A DNA stretch of 64,000 nt from Iris pallida (taxonomy: Eukaryota > Streptophyta > Magnoliopsida > Asparagales > Iridaceae): positions 16,854,142 through 16,918,141 of the forward strand of contig JANAVB010023996.1 in NCBI GenBank assembly GCA_029216955.1, read 5' to 3'. This document shows, piece after piece, positions 21,720-35,881 of the stretch. Within the stretch, counting starts at the first letter, position 1. Each line of letters begins with the position of its first letter. The position numbers and the translations under genes were made by a program. The notes beneath the pieces are model-generated. The model did not search any database and was not told where the DNA came from. It saw nothing but the letters and a program-made list of their open reading frames with translations.

Positions 21720-24700
21720 TCAAATGCAATGCATGGAAATATAAATGCAAGACATACCTTCGTCTTCGAACAAATGCGGGTAGCGGTTTCGGATGTCGTC
21801 CTCGCGCTCCCAAGTAGACTCCCCTGGCGAGTGATGCTTCCATGCCACGCGAACCAATGGAATAGATTGATTCCGCAACACTTTCACTCGGCGATCGAGG
21901 ATACCTACTGGTTGCTCTTCATACGAAAAACTTGGTCCAACTGTGATCTCGGAGTGATCAAGCACATGATTGTCGTCTGCCACGTACCTCCTCAGCTGAG
22001 ATACATGGAATACGTCATGTACTCCCTCTAGTGACGGTGGCAATGCCAATCTGTAGGCAACCTCTCCAACACGTTCCAAGACATCGAAAGGGCCGATGTA
22101 CCTTGGACTCAACTTGCCACGTCCTCCGAATCGAATCGTGCCTCTAGTGGGGGATATCTTCAAGAACACATGGTCACCCTCTTTGAACTCCAAGGGTTGA
22201 CGACGATTATCTACCCACTGCTTTTGACGATCCTGCACTGCTCGTAGGTGGTCCTGAATCTTCTTCGCTGTCTCTACTGTGCTCAAGACCAACTCGGGAC
22301 CCAATAGTTGTCGCTCTCCTATGTCACTCCAACAAACAGGAGACCGACACTTCCTACCATACAACGCTTCAAACGGAGCCATCTGAATGCTCGCTTGATA
22401 GCTATTGTTGTAGGAAAACTCAACAAGATGAAGATGGTCCTCCACGAACCGCCAAAATCAAGCATACACGCTCTCAACATATCCTCTAACGTCTGAATGG
22501 TACGCTCTGACTGGCCGTCTGTCTGCGGATGATACGATATGCTAAACTTCAATCGGGTGCCCAAACTCTCTTGTATGCTTCTCCAAAAGTATGAGGTAAA
22601 CCTTGAGTCATGGTCCGACACAATACTAACAGGCACACCGTGCAATCTCATAATCTGCTCCATATACATCTCTACCAATACCTCTGTCGACTGGCCCACT
22701 CTAAAAGGTAAGAAATGGGCTGACTTCGTAAGTCTGTCAACAATCACCCATACTGCGTCACGTCCCCTAGGAATCCGAGGAAAACCCGTGACAAAATCCA
22801 TAGTAATATGCTCCCACTTCCACTCGGGAATGGGTAGTGGCTGTAATAATTCGGTCGTCCTCTGGTGATCCGCCTTCACTTGTTGACATACCAAGCACTT
22901 GGCAACGAAACGAGCTATCTCCCACTTCATTCCGTGCCACCAATAATACTGTTGTAAGTCGCGATACATCTTGGTTCCTCCGGGATGAATAGAGTAAGTC
23001 GAACTGTGAGCCTCTGCCATCAGCTCATGCCGTAGCTCTCCATTGGGAACATAAATACGATCACCACATCGCAATGTCCCATCTGCGTGGATCCTCAAAC
23101 ATGTCTGCTCTCCTGCTTCAGTCCTTTCTTTCAGCCATCAAAATCTAGCATCATTAGGCAATGCTGCCTTGATGCGCTCTACCAGTGATGATTGCACTTG
23201 AAGGTTGGCTAATACGCCATCTGCTTCGGGCAATACTACTTCAATACCAAGCTTCTCCAAGTCTCTAATCAATTCCTTCTGTGTAGTCAGAAAGTGTGCC
23301 ATGGGCTTGCGGCTTAATGCGACTGCCACGACATTAGCCTTGCCCGGATGATAATGAAGCTTGATCTCATAATCCTTTATCTACTCCAACCAACGTCGTT
23401 GTCGCATATTCAACTCTTTTTGTGTGAACACGTACTTGAGGCTCTTATGATCAGTGTAGATATCAACCTTCTCGCCGTACAAGTAGTGTCTCCATAGTTT
23501 CAAGGTAAAGATAACCGCTGCGAGCTCTAGATCATGGGTCGGATAATTCTTCTCATGCACTCTCAACTGTCGTGATGCATATGCTACTACACGACCATGC
23601 TGCATCAATACACATCCTAATCCCTTCCTGGATGCGTCGCTGTAGATCACAAATCCTCTTGGGCCCAATGGTAGTGTCAAGATCGGTGCTGTGGTCAATC
23701 GCTTTTTCAACTCGTCAAAAGCGGCTTGACACTCGTTTGTCCATACAAACTCCTGATCCTTGTAAGTCAATCGAGTCATAGGCCCCGCTATTCGAGAGAA
23801 ATCTTCTACGAACCTTCGGTAGTAACCCGCAAGTCCGAGGAAACTTCTCACTTCAGAAGCTGTTGTGGGAGCGGGCCATGATTTGACTGCTGTGATCTTC
23901 TTTGGGTCTACTGATATACCATCGCCCATAACAATATGACCGAGAAATGATACCTCCTTGAGAAAGAAATCACACTTGCTAAGCTTCGCAAAGAGTCTTT
24001 CATTCCTCAATGTTCCCAAAACTATCCGTAGATGCTGCTCGTGCTCCTCTTGACTCTTGGAGTAGATCAAGATATTGTCTATAAAGACTACTATAAATTT
24101 GTCCAAGTACTGATGAAAGATCTTGTTCATTAAATTTATGAAAACTGCGGAAGCATTGGTCAAACCGAAAGGCATGACCAAGAACTCGTAGTGTCCATAC
24201 CTCGATCGAAAGGCTGTCTTGGCAATATCTTCCTTCCGAACCTTCAATTGGTTATAGCCCGATCGTAAGTCAATCTTGGAGAATACTTTTATTCCACTCA
24301 GTTGGTCAAATAGATCGTCTATACGCGGCAAGGGATACTTGTTCTTCACTGTCACTGCATTCAATGCTCTGTAGTCGATGCACATGCACACGGACCCGTC
24401 TTTCTTAGGCACAAAAAGAACGGGTGCTCCCCATGGTGACGCACTGGCACGAATAAATCCCTTCTCTAATAAGTCATCAATTTGCGTCTTCATCTCTACC
24501 AACTCCTTGGGTGCCAGACGATATACTCGAGATGAAATAGGCTCGGCTCCGGGAATAAGCTCAATAGAAAACTCAATATCTCGGTCAGGTGGTAGTCCTG
24601 GCAACTCCTCGGGGAATACATCCTCGAACTCGGTGATAATAGGGTGCTGTGGGGTGTCATGCATCATCATATGTGTTTCCGATGTGGGTGCATCACAACT

Positions 24701-26464
24701 ATCTCTGTCTTCTTTGGTGAACTCAAACTCTGCCGCATTCGGTGGTCTAAAGATAATACTGCTCCTATGGCAGTCTATGAGAGCGAAATGCTGGCTCAAC
24801 CAGTCCATTCCAAGAACCACATCGAATGTCGGCATAGAAAATACAAGTAGTCGTGCCATCATCTCTCTGTCATTTATCACTACAGGACGAAGTCTACAAA
24901 CACCACTAACAGGTACAATTCCTCCTCCAGTGAGGATTTTAACATTCTTAGCTAAGGGTGTGATGGGAATACTGTGTCTAGTGGCAAAACTAGTGGCTAT
25001 AAATGAATGTGTGGCTCCAGTATCAAATAATGTAATAGCAGGAAAAGATGCAACTAGAACCATACCTGCTATAACCTCCGCCTCTGTCTCTATATCATCA
25101 ACAGCAAGTGAGAATGCCTGCCCATAGTTTTGTCCCGGGCCCTGAGCTCTGGCCTTGTTGTATTGTGTGCCTTGGGGAGGCAATGGTGGACGAGGTGCTC
25201 CAGCTATAGGCCGTGGTGCTGGGAGAGCTGGGGCTGTGGGCCTCGGATTTTGTCGAGCTTGTACTATTGCATGTTGCTCCGGACAATCCTTGAGCATATG
25301 CTGATTAGATCCACATCTCAAGCATAATCTAAGGCGAGTCATGCAGTCGTTCTGGATATGTCCTTATTTTCTGCAGAAATGGCAAATGGGCTTCTGATAA
25401 GGTGAGGGCCTCTGCTGGAACTGTCCTGTGGTCCTCCTGATAGGTCCACTCTGAGTAGTTCGGGCTGGTATAACTGCTGGGGTATGGCGCCTCGATGTTT
25501 GCTGTTGTTCCTTGCGAAGAATCTCATGAGCACGAGCTTCTTCCAAGACAGCTGAATGGGAGACTCGAGACTGAGTAGTCGTATAGGACTTGAGCTCTGG
25601 TGCAAGCCCCTGGTGAAATCTTCTCGCCTTCTCTAACTCTGTCGGAATCAATCCCGCACCAAATCGACTCAGGCGATTGAACTCTGAGTCATACTCATCA
25701 ACTGTCATATTTCCTTGTTTCAGATGAAGGAACTGGTCATAGAGACCATCTCGAACATGAATAGGGAAGAATCTCTCATAAAATGCATCATAGAACTGCT
25801 TCCAGGTGATCCCAGTGCCTAATCATCTCTCTTTCGCCTTCCACCAGTGGTGAGCATTATCTTCTAACAGTAGGTCCACTGCTGTCATCCAATCTCGAGC
25901 TGGTAACTGGGATGCCTTCAGTAGCTTCTCGGTACTAATAAGCCACTGTGACACCTCTAATGGCTTCTCCGTCCCTCTAAAGGCCTTGGGGTTCATATCT
26001 GTGAAATTTTTGATAAAGCCTTCATAGGGATACAGAGCCGGTGCTGGTGCTGGTACTGGAGGTGGTGGTAGAGGTCTAGCCATGGCTGCCATCATCGTCT
26101 GTCTCATCAGCTCAGTCTGTTGCCACTGAGCCTGCATCATGGTATACATAAACTGAGTAGTAGGGCTCCCATCTATCGGTGGTGGAGGCATCTGAGGTCC
26201 CGACTGTGGGGGAAACTGTTGAGGGAATGGTGGTGGAGGAGGCAGTAGTACATTCCTTCCCGGTGGCATAGTAGTAGTCTGTCCAGCCTGGCTGCCTGGG
26301 GGTGCTGCGATATTTGGGTACTCCGTCGTCGGTGTCGTAGTAGGCTGCGACAGTTATGGCTGGTAGGGTGTCGCTGGAGTCATGGGAGGATTCTGTCCCT
26401 CCGGAGTAGTCTCCTCGCTAGATGTGAGGGCCAAGGCAGAAGTGTGTCCGCTACATAGATTCAT
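21720..26464 (-). pseudogene. gag-pol: E1 gag-pol polyprotein with chromodomain (broken)
   Basis: The frame starts at ATG 26464 (MNLCSGHTS). Gag has a proline-rich N-terminus, a Retrotrans_gag region, and two CCHC knuckles near 25383-25342 and 25325-25282 (the second is [14 protein letters not shown]). Protease has [10 protein letters not shown] (about 25030). RT runs from LPGLPPDRD (24605) with VPKKDG and MPFGLTNAS. RNase H has YSDAS and YTDHKSL. Integrase has a zinc-binding H/C region, D, D and GQSERTIQ...E. The C-terminal region is chromodomain-like (PVGILDRRVKVLR to WEREDDIRNRYPHLF). Breaks: stops at 26354, 25823, 25364, 23381 and 23138, and a frameshift near 22445. The RT active site reads FIDN, not FIDD (Asn codon 24074-24076), so catalysis would be lost. 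Gene order PR-RT-RH-INT-CHD fits Tekay chromoviruses. Confidence 0.93.
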
Positions 26465-26646
26465 ACTGTTGGCACGAGGAAGATAAGTTGATATTAGGAA
26501 AGATTAGATATGAAGTAAATCGAATAATCAAGGAAGTTTCGAAAAGATTGGAAGCCACGGGATAGTAGTAGTTCTGGATGAGATATTCTTATTCCTATAT
26601 GCAGGCTTGTTGGACACAGTCATGTAACCCAACAATATTAAATCTG

Positions 26647-26664
26647 ACCTACATGGGCCACCAC
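26647..26664 (-). promoter_or_regulatory. Candidate primer-binding site of E1
   Basis: The minus strand reads TGGTGGCCCATGTAGGTC, 8 bases inside the 5' LTR end. Near-identical motifs sit at the same distance in E2p (61712-61729), E3 (40450-40467) and E4 (46514-46531). It begins TGG, as expected for pairing with a tRNA CCA end, but does not match the usual initiator-Met TGGTATCAGAGC. The tRNA is not identified. Confidence 0.5.
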
Positions 26665-26672
26665 AAAAATAT

Positions 26673-29392
26673 GTAACGCCCAGTCCCAAAATACGTAGGA
26701 CCAAGTACGTGAACATGCCAGGTGCACATATACGAAGAATACTCCAATATATGGAATCCTCATATATGCACATAAGCTGTAAATAAAAATAATCACAGGC
26801 CAGAATAACATATCTAATCTCATCACAGCTCAACACAGAAGATAATAAAGTCCAAATGAATAAAGTAGAGTATCAAAAGATAGTCGGGTGAACATACTCA
26901 CTCCATACAGCTATGAAAAATAGTCTCACAAGATCGGAGTCCAACTTCCACAAAATAGAAATAAAAGAGATGTAAAATAATATCCACTAATGTCTTAAAT
27001 ATAGAATAGACTAGAAATCAGTAGTGACTGCCTCGTCATCAATGTAGGATAGCTCCAATACCGCTCCATACTCCTGTGGAATATCGTCTAAACCTGGAGA
27101 GATAACCAGGTCCTCAGGGGACATAGCAAGATACAAGAAAACACCATGCCATATAAACTATGATAATATAATAAGAGAAAAGGTATGCACGAAATCGGGT
27201 TCCTGACCATTCTACTGTGAATATGCAGTTGAGATACAATCCTTCGACGCATGAGCCCTGGCTGTAAATGGGATTGGCATAGTTCCCATAGAGGATACCA
27301 GGGGCCTACGTCCATAATGTTCGGGAAGCTTCAGAGGGCACCATGTGCAAGGGCTACGTCCATAACGCTCTGGGTAGCGTCAGAGGGCGCCAGGAGCCTG
27401 CGTCTCCGGAGGAGCGCACAGGTAATCAGGGAAGTGAAAAGAAGCCCATACGTCAGGTATTGTTCTCCCCACCTAATGCCTAGTATCATCATATCCATGA
27501 CTGATATGAACCTCTAGTAACCGCCAAGTTTTCTAACATGCAATACTATTGGCAGTTACTCCTATCCGTCGCACGCTCCATACGTATCGGTGGCCAGCCG
27601 ATTACGTAAAAACATGTCCTACATGTGACTCACATCACATGATACAACAAGTATCAAGGTCATATGAGATATACCAATACCTCAACATCAATGGGTGGTC
27701 AATAAGCTAAGTCAATGCAAGAGAATAATAAAGCAAGAAAAACGACCGATAGAGTCGCCTGCACCCAAGTGTGACTTGGACGCACAGTTTAAATATCACG
27801 AAACAAATGCTAAAAATAGCAACTGAAAATAAGAACATAATAATCACAGAGTAAGGTGGCAAGGTATCTTGCCTGCAGTGCGAGAAAGGCAAATCCAAGA
27901 GTAGCAAGTGTCAGCACCAAAACTCACAAGTCACAGATGACTCCAAACGCTAAAACAAACATCAAAAATGATCTCGGTGAAGAAGATATACTTAGGAAAC
28001 GCCTGTCCAAAAGTCAAATTCTGGAACAGGGGCAAAACCGTAATTTTGGGTCAAAACGATATCCGCCGTTGGACCCACTTTGTACCGAAACGCGTGCCAA
28101 AGTCTATGGTCTCTAAAGTCATCAAACTACATGTCTACGGTTTCAGTTTGAGGAGAGGAACTCAACGGTATGTCCAGTTTTGGATTCCGAGGAGTCGTGT
28201 ACAAAATCGCTCGTTTGAGTGGGTCGCGGGCCCGCCAAAAATGGATTTTGATTCGACCTTCTCAGAATCGAACCAAACTTGGCATGCAGGACCAGAATTT
28301 TGATCCGGACCTGTTAGCGTAAGTTTCGTCTCGATTCGATGATTGTACACGAAGTTATGGGCAAATTTGCAAAACGTCGATACAGGGGTATCTCGACGAA
28401 TACGCGTTGGTTTCGTCGCGCACACGCGACGAAACTGAGTTCCGTCAGTTCCTACACGTCCGTAACGTCCATACGCGCCTTTCGATGCGTATAGCGTACG
28501 ACCACATCGCCCGGTTTGTCGGGGCGTACGTCGTATCGGACAAAATTTTCTAAAATTTATTATTTTGAAACCAGTTTTTCACTCAAGTTTAACATGGAAT
28601 TAATTCTCACACAGAAATTGAAGTACCGATCTATCAGTTGTGTTTCAATCATGGTTATGTCGTCTTCACATGTGTTCAATTAGTTTCTAAAAAATCTCGA
28701 CACATAGTTCGGAATCTGGCTTCTAAGTTGAGGTTTTGGACTGCCCTAAAACTGTTCCGTTCCGACAGTTTTTCGGGAATTTGGTTTCGAAATACCGAGC
28801 GATATATGGGGTTTTGCTCGATTCTACCAGAGCGAGTTTTGAGAGGGTTATATCTACTACGCATAGCATTCGGTAGATCGAACTTTCGTCGAACAAATTT
28901 AAAGAAATCGGAATTGGAAGATGGGTACCTGAGTTTTTTGAAAACAGAGTATCCTCTGTTAACTGTCGACTCCGAGCGATTGGATGGCGATCCGAACGTC
29001 GGCAACGACGGGCAGGAGATCGACGGTGAGCGCGGGGTGTGGGGGAAGTTTAGCGGCCTTGGGTCGAGAGGTTTTGGATTATGAGAGGGGGTTAGGGTTT
29101 CGGTTTCGATGAGCAGATTTATATACTGCCGCTACTGCTAATTCGAATAGGACTAATACTAAGGCTCGAGTTGCAAGTATTACAATTGCAACTGGGCTGC
29201 TAAGTCCCAACATGGGGGTGTGGGGTCGGGCCCACCCCCTTGTAGCCGCTGGTGCGTTCAAAGCTATTAGGGGGGTCGGGTATTAGGAATGGTAGCAGCT
29301 GAAGCTGCTTTCAATTACAATAGGGGGGGTCGGCTGAGGTGGACTGGCCCACGTGGCTGGTCCACTCTACACATTTTTTTTGACAAACAGTA

Positions 29393-29474
<82 letters not shown>

Positions 29475-29686
29475 GCAAGCAATAAACTCCTAAAAATTTA
29501 CCAATAAATTTCCTAAAATTTTAGAATTTACTATATACCTTATTTAATAGATATATTAACAACAGACATATAATATATACACACATGCCTTTACACTTAC
29601 GTACACATACCAAATAAATTCTAAATAATATAGAAAAATAATTTTTAAGGCACTAAAATAATTTAGGAAAATATTGGGGGTTTACA
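26673..29686 (-). repeat. E1 5' LTR (right in window), uninterrupted
   Basis: TGTAACGCCC to GGTTTACA, 3014 bp. It reads through the S1 insertion point (27293). It carries the TATA box at 29117-29125 and a (TA)n tract at about 29397-29471. Its 3' part is closer to the third copy (52419-54888) than to the left LTR of E1 in the stretch around 27540-27670. Confidence 0.92.
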
Positions 29687-29969
29687 TCTCCCCCAAGTTC
29701 ATCTCATTCCGACACTCGGAGCTCGATTTCACCCTCTAACTCGATCTCCTCTAAATTGATTTCCTATTTTCTCTTCTCCGTATCCTATACTACTCCTCTT
29801 TCCCTTCTACTTCTTTTTCCTTCCCTTCTCCTTCTAACTCTTCTTCCTATTCCTAATTCTAATTCTTCTTATTCTTCTAATCCTCTTCTATTTCTAATTC
29901 TCTTCTTCTATTTTCTTCTTCTAATCCTCCTCCTATTTCTTCTTCCTTACTTCTTCTATTATTCTTTCT

Positions 29970-30043
<74 letters not shown>

Positions 30044-30199
30044 GGGGGGGTTTATATAGGGGGTTAAGGGTTAAAGGGGGGGAGCTTTGTGCTATTGCTG
30101 CTGCTGCTTTGCCTGCTATTGCTGCTGCTGCAGCAACTGCTACTTCTCCTTCTTCTATTCCTCTTCTTCCTCTACTTCCTCAAAAAAAAAAATAATAAT

Positions 30200-30253
<54 letters not shown>

Positions 30254-30256
30254 ATA

Positions 30257-30321
<65 letters not shown>

Positions 30322-30335
30322 TATATATATATACT

Positions 30336-30429
<94 letters not shown>

Positions 30430-30447
30430 CTAATATCCATCTATATA

Positions 30448-30489
<42 letters not shown>

Positions 30490-30507
30490 TATATAGATGG
30501 ATATTAG

Positions 30508-30593
<86 letters not shown>

Positions 30594-31415
30594 GGCACAT
30601 ACACACTCAAACACACACACACTCTCCCTACCACTCTCACACACCACCATCACCACTCTCATGACACCATCACCACCACCACTCTCTACACACACACAAT
30701 ACATATAAATAAATACACACACATATATATACATATATACATATATATATACCACTCTAATTAAGAAAACCCCAATTTCCCTAAACCAGGTTTTCTAGGG
30801 AACCCTACAAATTTTATGGGCAAAATGTAGAGAATCATCTCCTCTACATTTATTGTGAAGGAGTAAATGAAAAAAGAAAATTAATGGAGAATTAATGGCA
30901 TACCTATTTGATTTCTTGAGAGGGAGAAGGAGAACTCCAAAAAGAAAGAATGAAAGGGAGAGGGGGAGATTTCTTAGGAGTGAAGAAAGAGAGGGGGGAG
31001 TGGCTATACATGGCCGGCCAAGTGGGGGGGGGGGGTTTAGTGGGTTTGGGTGTGGATCCACTAAGCCTCCAACCCATTAGACTTAGGTTGGGTTCGGTTC
31101 GGGTTTGGTTTGGTTTGGTTTATTTCGGTTTAATTCTAATTCGACTAATTAAGCCTCTAATTGACTAGTTAAACCATGGAAGTGTGGTTTATTGGTCTCT
31201 TGCCTAGTTAGGATGGTATGTGGGCCAAGCCCAGCTAGTATGTGGGTCCCACTAGTGTCCAGGCTACCCGGGTCTCCAACTTAAGTCCAAATTGGATAAA
31301 ATTCAAACCAAATCAAACAAATCCCTAAAAATCATATAAAATCAAATAAAATTCTTAAAAATTATAAAACTTGAAAAATGACAAAAATACCCCTAATTCG
31401 AAAACTGGGGTGACA
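29687..31415 (-). repeat. E2 solo LTR, right half, with CT-rich and (TA)n tracts
   Basis: Contains a CT-rich region (29740-29975), (TA)n runs (29977-30040, 30205-30426, 30515-30588), a CTG/GCT-rich patch (30095-30140) and CA-rich microsatellites (30595-30720). A palindrome lies at 30427-30513: CCCTAATATCCATCTATATA, a (TA)n spacer, then its inverse. Its right edge is GGGGTGACA at 31415. I see no gene; the Y/I-rich frames are (TA)n artefacts. Confidence 0.85.
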
Positions 31416-31420
31416 CATTC

Positions 31421-32159
31421 TCTGATAGTTTTTATTGTCTTGATATCTACTATATCCAATTCAGTTGTAGTGTTTTACTTGATTTCCGATACGATGGTAC
31501 ACGAACTAGTATATGTCGAATCCTGTCATGAGATGTTATTCCTGAACTTTCTTAGTATATGGGTACATTGTTCGATATTATTTCATGTACTTGTATAGAC
31601 ACCGATTTGGGAGTAGGCTGGCCCCCTGCTTTTGAATCCCGTGTCATGACGTGTCATGTCTGAATCCATTATACTACTCAGGGATGGAGAGTTATTAGTG
31701 GTTATGTGATCAATACCCCTCTTGTATCCTCTTGTTCACTTGTTCATAGCTCCACCCTCACTGCACGTAGGGTGTAGCCTGAACTGATACTACTTGTTCA
31801 TAGCTTTCCATTGTGGCCGGCCTGATCCTGTTTCCATATATTTTCTGTTCATAGCCGGTCAAATGGAACAGCCTGATCCAAACCCGAGCCGATCACATAA
31901 TGCGCTAATATCTCAAGGTACTGTTTAAGTTTATATTATACATCAGATATGCATGTACTATTTTACATTCCAGTTTTCCATACCCTGACATGATATCCAG
32001 TTTTAGATATACTGCTTATTTCCAGTCTTGATATTTTATCTTGTATTTCATTGTCTCTTATAGAATTTGTCAATTCATATGGAACTGCTATTAGCTTTTG
32101 TACTTGCTCATATCCTGACAGAATAATCTCATTGATATTTACAGATGATATAGATGCTG
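31421..32159 (+). repeat. E4 5' LTR, second piece
   Basis: Resumes after the CATTC TSD of E2 and ends at TGCTG, the TSD of E5. Near its right end TTGATATTTACAG precedes the start of a short acidic frame (32145 onward) that continues at 46061 when E5 is removed. No gene otherwise. Confidence 0.85.
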
Positions 32160-35100
32160 TGTAACGCCCCAGTCCCAAAATACATAGGACTAGGAACGTA
32201 GACATGCCAGCTGTATTCATACGAAGTACACTCCAATATATGGAAACCTCGTATGAGTACATAAGCTGTAAAATGTAGTAGAACCATAACTAATCTCATC
32301 CACACAAATAAATGAAACATATAATGAAAATGAATTGTCTTGATACAAAATATTGGGCGAAGACAAATCTACTACCAACAAGTAAAGAAAAAAGTACATA
32401 GAAAATGAAATGAGTGGCAAGCGAAGCAAAGACGATCCAAATGCAATCATCCTCGAAGAAATAGCGATGAGCACGGCTAGAGCTAGAGCACCTGCGAAAG
32501 ACAATAGCACACACCTGGCAAGACAACCAGGTCCTCAGAGGGACGTAACAAGACACATCATAGCATGCCATATAAACTGAATAAATATTGCTCAAATAAA
32601 TAAGTCAATCGAATTTATAACATAGTCCAATACGCACCTACTGAACGAGCGTACCATCCCTCCAACCAAACAAGGACAGGAGATGGTAAACTAATTCACG
32701 ATAACGTATCTTCCCATGCTATGAATCCAATATGGTATCCGGACCCCAACAAGGTTCAATACCTTCTCATCGAAGTAGTAAGTCACACCTACAACCAAAC
32801 AAGGACAAGATGTGACGAACTAATCTGCGACAAGTTATTGTTCCAAGCCACGGTCAGATACAAGTACCCAAACCAAAAGTACTCGTACCTAACGGATAGG
32901 GTAGCCTACCGTTCTAAGTGAAATATTGTTAAGAACAATCCTTCCTACGCATGGGCCCTGGCTAAATAGGATCGGCATAGTCCCCCTTTGGGCACCAGAG
33001 GCCCCAGCAGGAAGAGCATGACGTTCCGCAGAATCGTCAGTGGCCGTCAGTAATCATGGGTTATCAATCCCGTATCTCCATCGGAGAGTCCGGGTCACAA
33101 GGAAAGTGCATCGAAGCCCATACGCTAAGGAATTGTCCTCCCCGCCCAATGCCTACTGTGTTGTATCTACAACACAAACCACTATAACCGCTAAGTCAAA
33201 CTAGCATGCAATCTCTATTAGCGGTTATTCCTATCGTACGGCTTGTACGTACTGGTAGCCAGCCAATCACGTACTTCTGTGTTCTACATGCAACACACAA
33301 CTTCGTGTTTACAACGTGTCAAGGCCAATGAATACAATACACAAGGTGGTCCCTTAAATCTAGGTTTAATTTGTAAGAAAAATAATACAAAGCAGGAAAC
33401 TGAACAGTAAATTCTAACAGTCATGCTATGTATCACAGTTTATTTTGCATAAAGAAAATAATAAACATGCATGAAATATGAGCTAAAATAATTAAACAGC
33501 AAATGGCAAGGTGTCTTGCCTGAGGGTGGTACGAGAAGCAGCAAAATCCAACAATCAGAATCGTAAACACGAAAGTCAAAATCCACAAGAAGCTCCGGAT
33601 GCTGAAACAAACATCACGAACGAGTTTGAAATAAAAGATATACCTAGGAAACGCCTGTCCAAAAGTTAAATTCTGGAACAGGGGCAAAATCATAATTTCG
33701 GGTCAAAACGATGTCCGCCGTTGGACCCGCTTTGTACCGAAATGCGTGCCAGAACCTACGGTCTCTAAAGTCGTCAAACTACATGTCTACAGATTTGTTT
33801 TGATGAGACGAACCCAATGGTATGTCCAATTTTGGAATCCGGTGGGCTGTGCACAAAATCGCTCGTTGAGTGGGATTTTGGGCCCGCCAAAATAGCATCC
33901 CGATCAACGGTCTCAGAATCGGACCAAACTTGGCTCACAGCACCAAAAAAATATTTCGAGTCCATTGGCGCAAGTTTCATTGCGATATGATGAGTGTGCA
34001 CAAAGTTGTGAATTAATTTGCAAAGGGTCGATACGGGGTATCCCGACGGATACGCACTAATTTCGTCGCGCACATGCAACGAAATCGGGTTTCGTCAGTT
34101 CTCACATGTCGACAACATCCATACGCGCCTTTCGATGCGTATAGTGCGCGGCCACGTCGCCCGGTTTGTCGGGACAGACGCCGTATCGGGGTGTTTCTCT
34201 ACTTTTTGAAAACAGAATTTACAGTTTTTCGGAAAACTTTAACAACGTGTAACTTTCTACATACTAGATAAAAAGTGAATCCAAAAGGTGCGTTACAATC
34301 TCGGTTAGGTTGTCTTTGACTGCCTTCAATTAGTTTTTACGAAATCTTAACGGACAGCAAGAAAAGTGGCCGACAAGTTGGTGTTTCAAAACAGTTTTTA
34401 ATATTCAGAAAAGTGGGTTTTTCTCCAACTTCGTCTCGATTTTTCGAGCAAGTTGGATGGCCATGTAAAAATCCATCTGGGGGATCTCGAAGAGGGTCAA
34501 GTCTACTTTCCAGAACATTTTACGGATCAAAAATCGGAGTTACGAGCAAAAAGTTACGTCGTAGGGAAGTAGGGTACCTTGAGTGGGAAAACTGCTCCGT
34601 GGGTGACACGGGGCTGACTTTCGATGCTCCGTTCGTCGTGCACACAACTCCGTTGCTGGTGAAACGAACTCGTAGGCGAAGAGGGTATGATCAGCCTCAA
34701 CTTTCATTTTGGAAGATTAGGGTTTTGAGTTCTATGGAGAAAGTTATATCTAAAACAAATTAGGTAAAAACCTAATACAACTATTAATACTAACACCAAT
34801 ATCCATGGCCCACTTACCACATGTTCGTGGGAATAGGTTTGCTGCTGTACGCAACAAGTTCTTTTAGAGGGTGTGGGGCCCGCCCACTTGGGTGGGTTGC
34901 TTTGGATATATTTTTTTTCTTTTTCCTTTTCTTTTCCTTTTTCTTTTTCTTTTCTTTTTCTTTTCTTATTCTTTTCTTATTCTTTTATAAATATATTCAA
35001 AAATTATTTAAATACAAATAATACTTTAAATAACACATATCCAAATATTTAATATATTTAAATATATCTACATATATATAAATTCACCTTACAATAAATC

Positions 35101-35575
35101 AATCTCAATAATAATAATAATAATAATATCTAAATAAAATGAACATATTTTAATCTCCATGAAATAACTTAAATTATAATAAAATAATAATAATCGTCCC
35201 AATGGGTGAACTTTACTGCTCACCCATGTGTGGGTCCAAAAATCATACCATCTTGAAAAATATTATTTTATTAATAAAATATAAGTTTTGTACCAAAAGT
35301 CAATAAATATTCAACAATCTCAAAATTATTTAAAAATATTTGTACACACATGAAATATTCCTACATGGCCATCTTGGTCACCCCACATGCTCACATGGGC
35401 TTAAATTTGGTTCGGTCCCAGTTCGAGCTGAATTGGACAACCCGGGTCATCAAAAAAAATATATATATAATATAATATTTAATTAAAATAATTTAAATAA
35501 GTTAATGCACAACTCGGCCTGATTTTCCTAGTTTGGACACCACCATGGCTAGGCTTCCCCCGGCATGTCTGGTAC
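32160..35575 (-). repeat. E5 left LTR, main part
   Basis: TGTAACGCCCCAGTCCC start. The section 33600-34260 is alignable by eye to the E1 LTR (shared words ATGTCCGCCGTTGGACCC and AAACTACATGTCTAC). After 34900 come CT-rich and AT-rich tracts. No gene seen. Confidence 0.85.
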
Positions 35576-35824
35576 TGTCACGTCCCGCTTTCCATATTTG
35601 AAACGGTGACGCCATACACATCTCCAGGCTACGCGCCGAAATCGCGATTGTCGCCTGTGATCCTCAGCAAGAATGGAAAATACAGGAAATTTTCATGGTA
35701 TTAAAAATATAGTGTAGCTATATTACAGGGAACTTTTCCAACAATGCTATTACAGACGATTACAAAAGTAAATTTGTAAGATACTACGATACTGCTGGCC
35801 ATAACTGTAGATAGTCCAGACAGT

Positions 35825-35881
35825 TTACTCCTCGTTGTAGCGCGGCGATACTTCGGCACGGACGTCTTCTTCTTCACCTAG
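35825..35881 (-). other. Short acidic reading frame in the E3 LTR
   Basis: After an acceptor-like TTTGTTCACTAG the minus strand encodes GEEEDVRAEVSPRYNEE and a TAA. The same frame is intact in the right LTR at 40727-40783. About 250 bases before the LTR end. Confidence 0.4.

Noticed and set aside
30087..30640. Several frames of alternating Ile/Tyr residues
   Set aside because: They are translations of (TA)n microsatellites, not genes.
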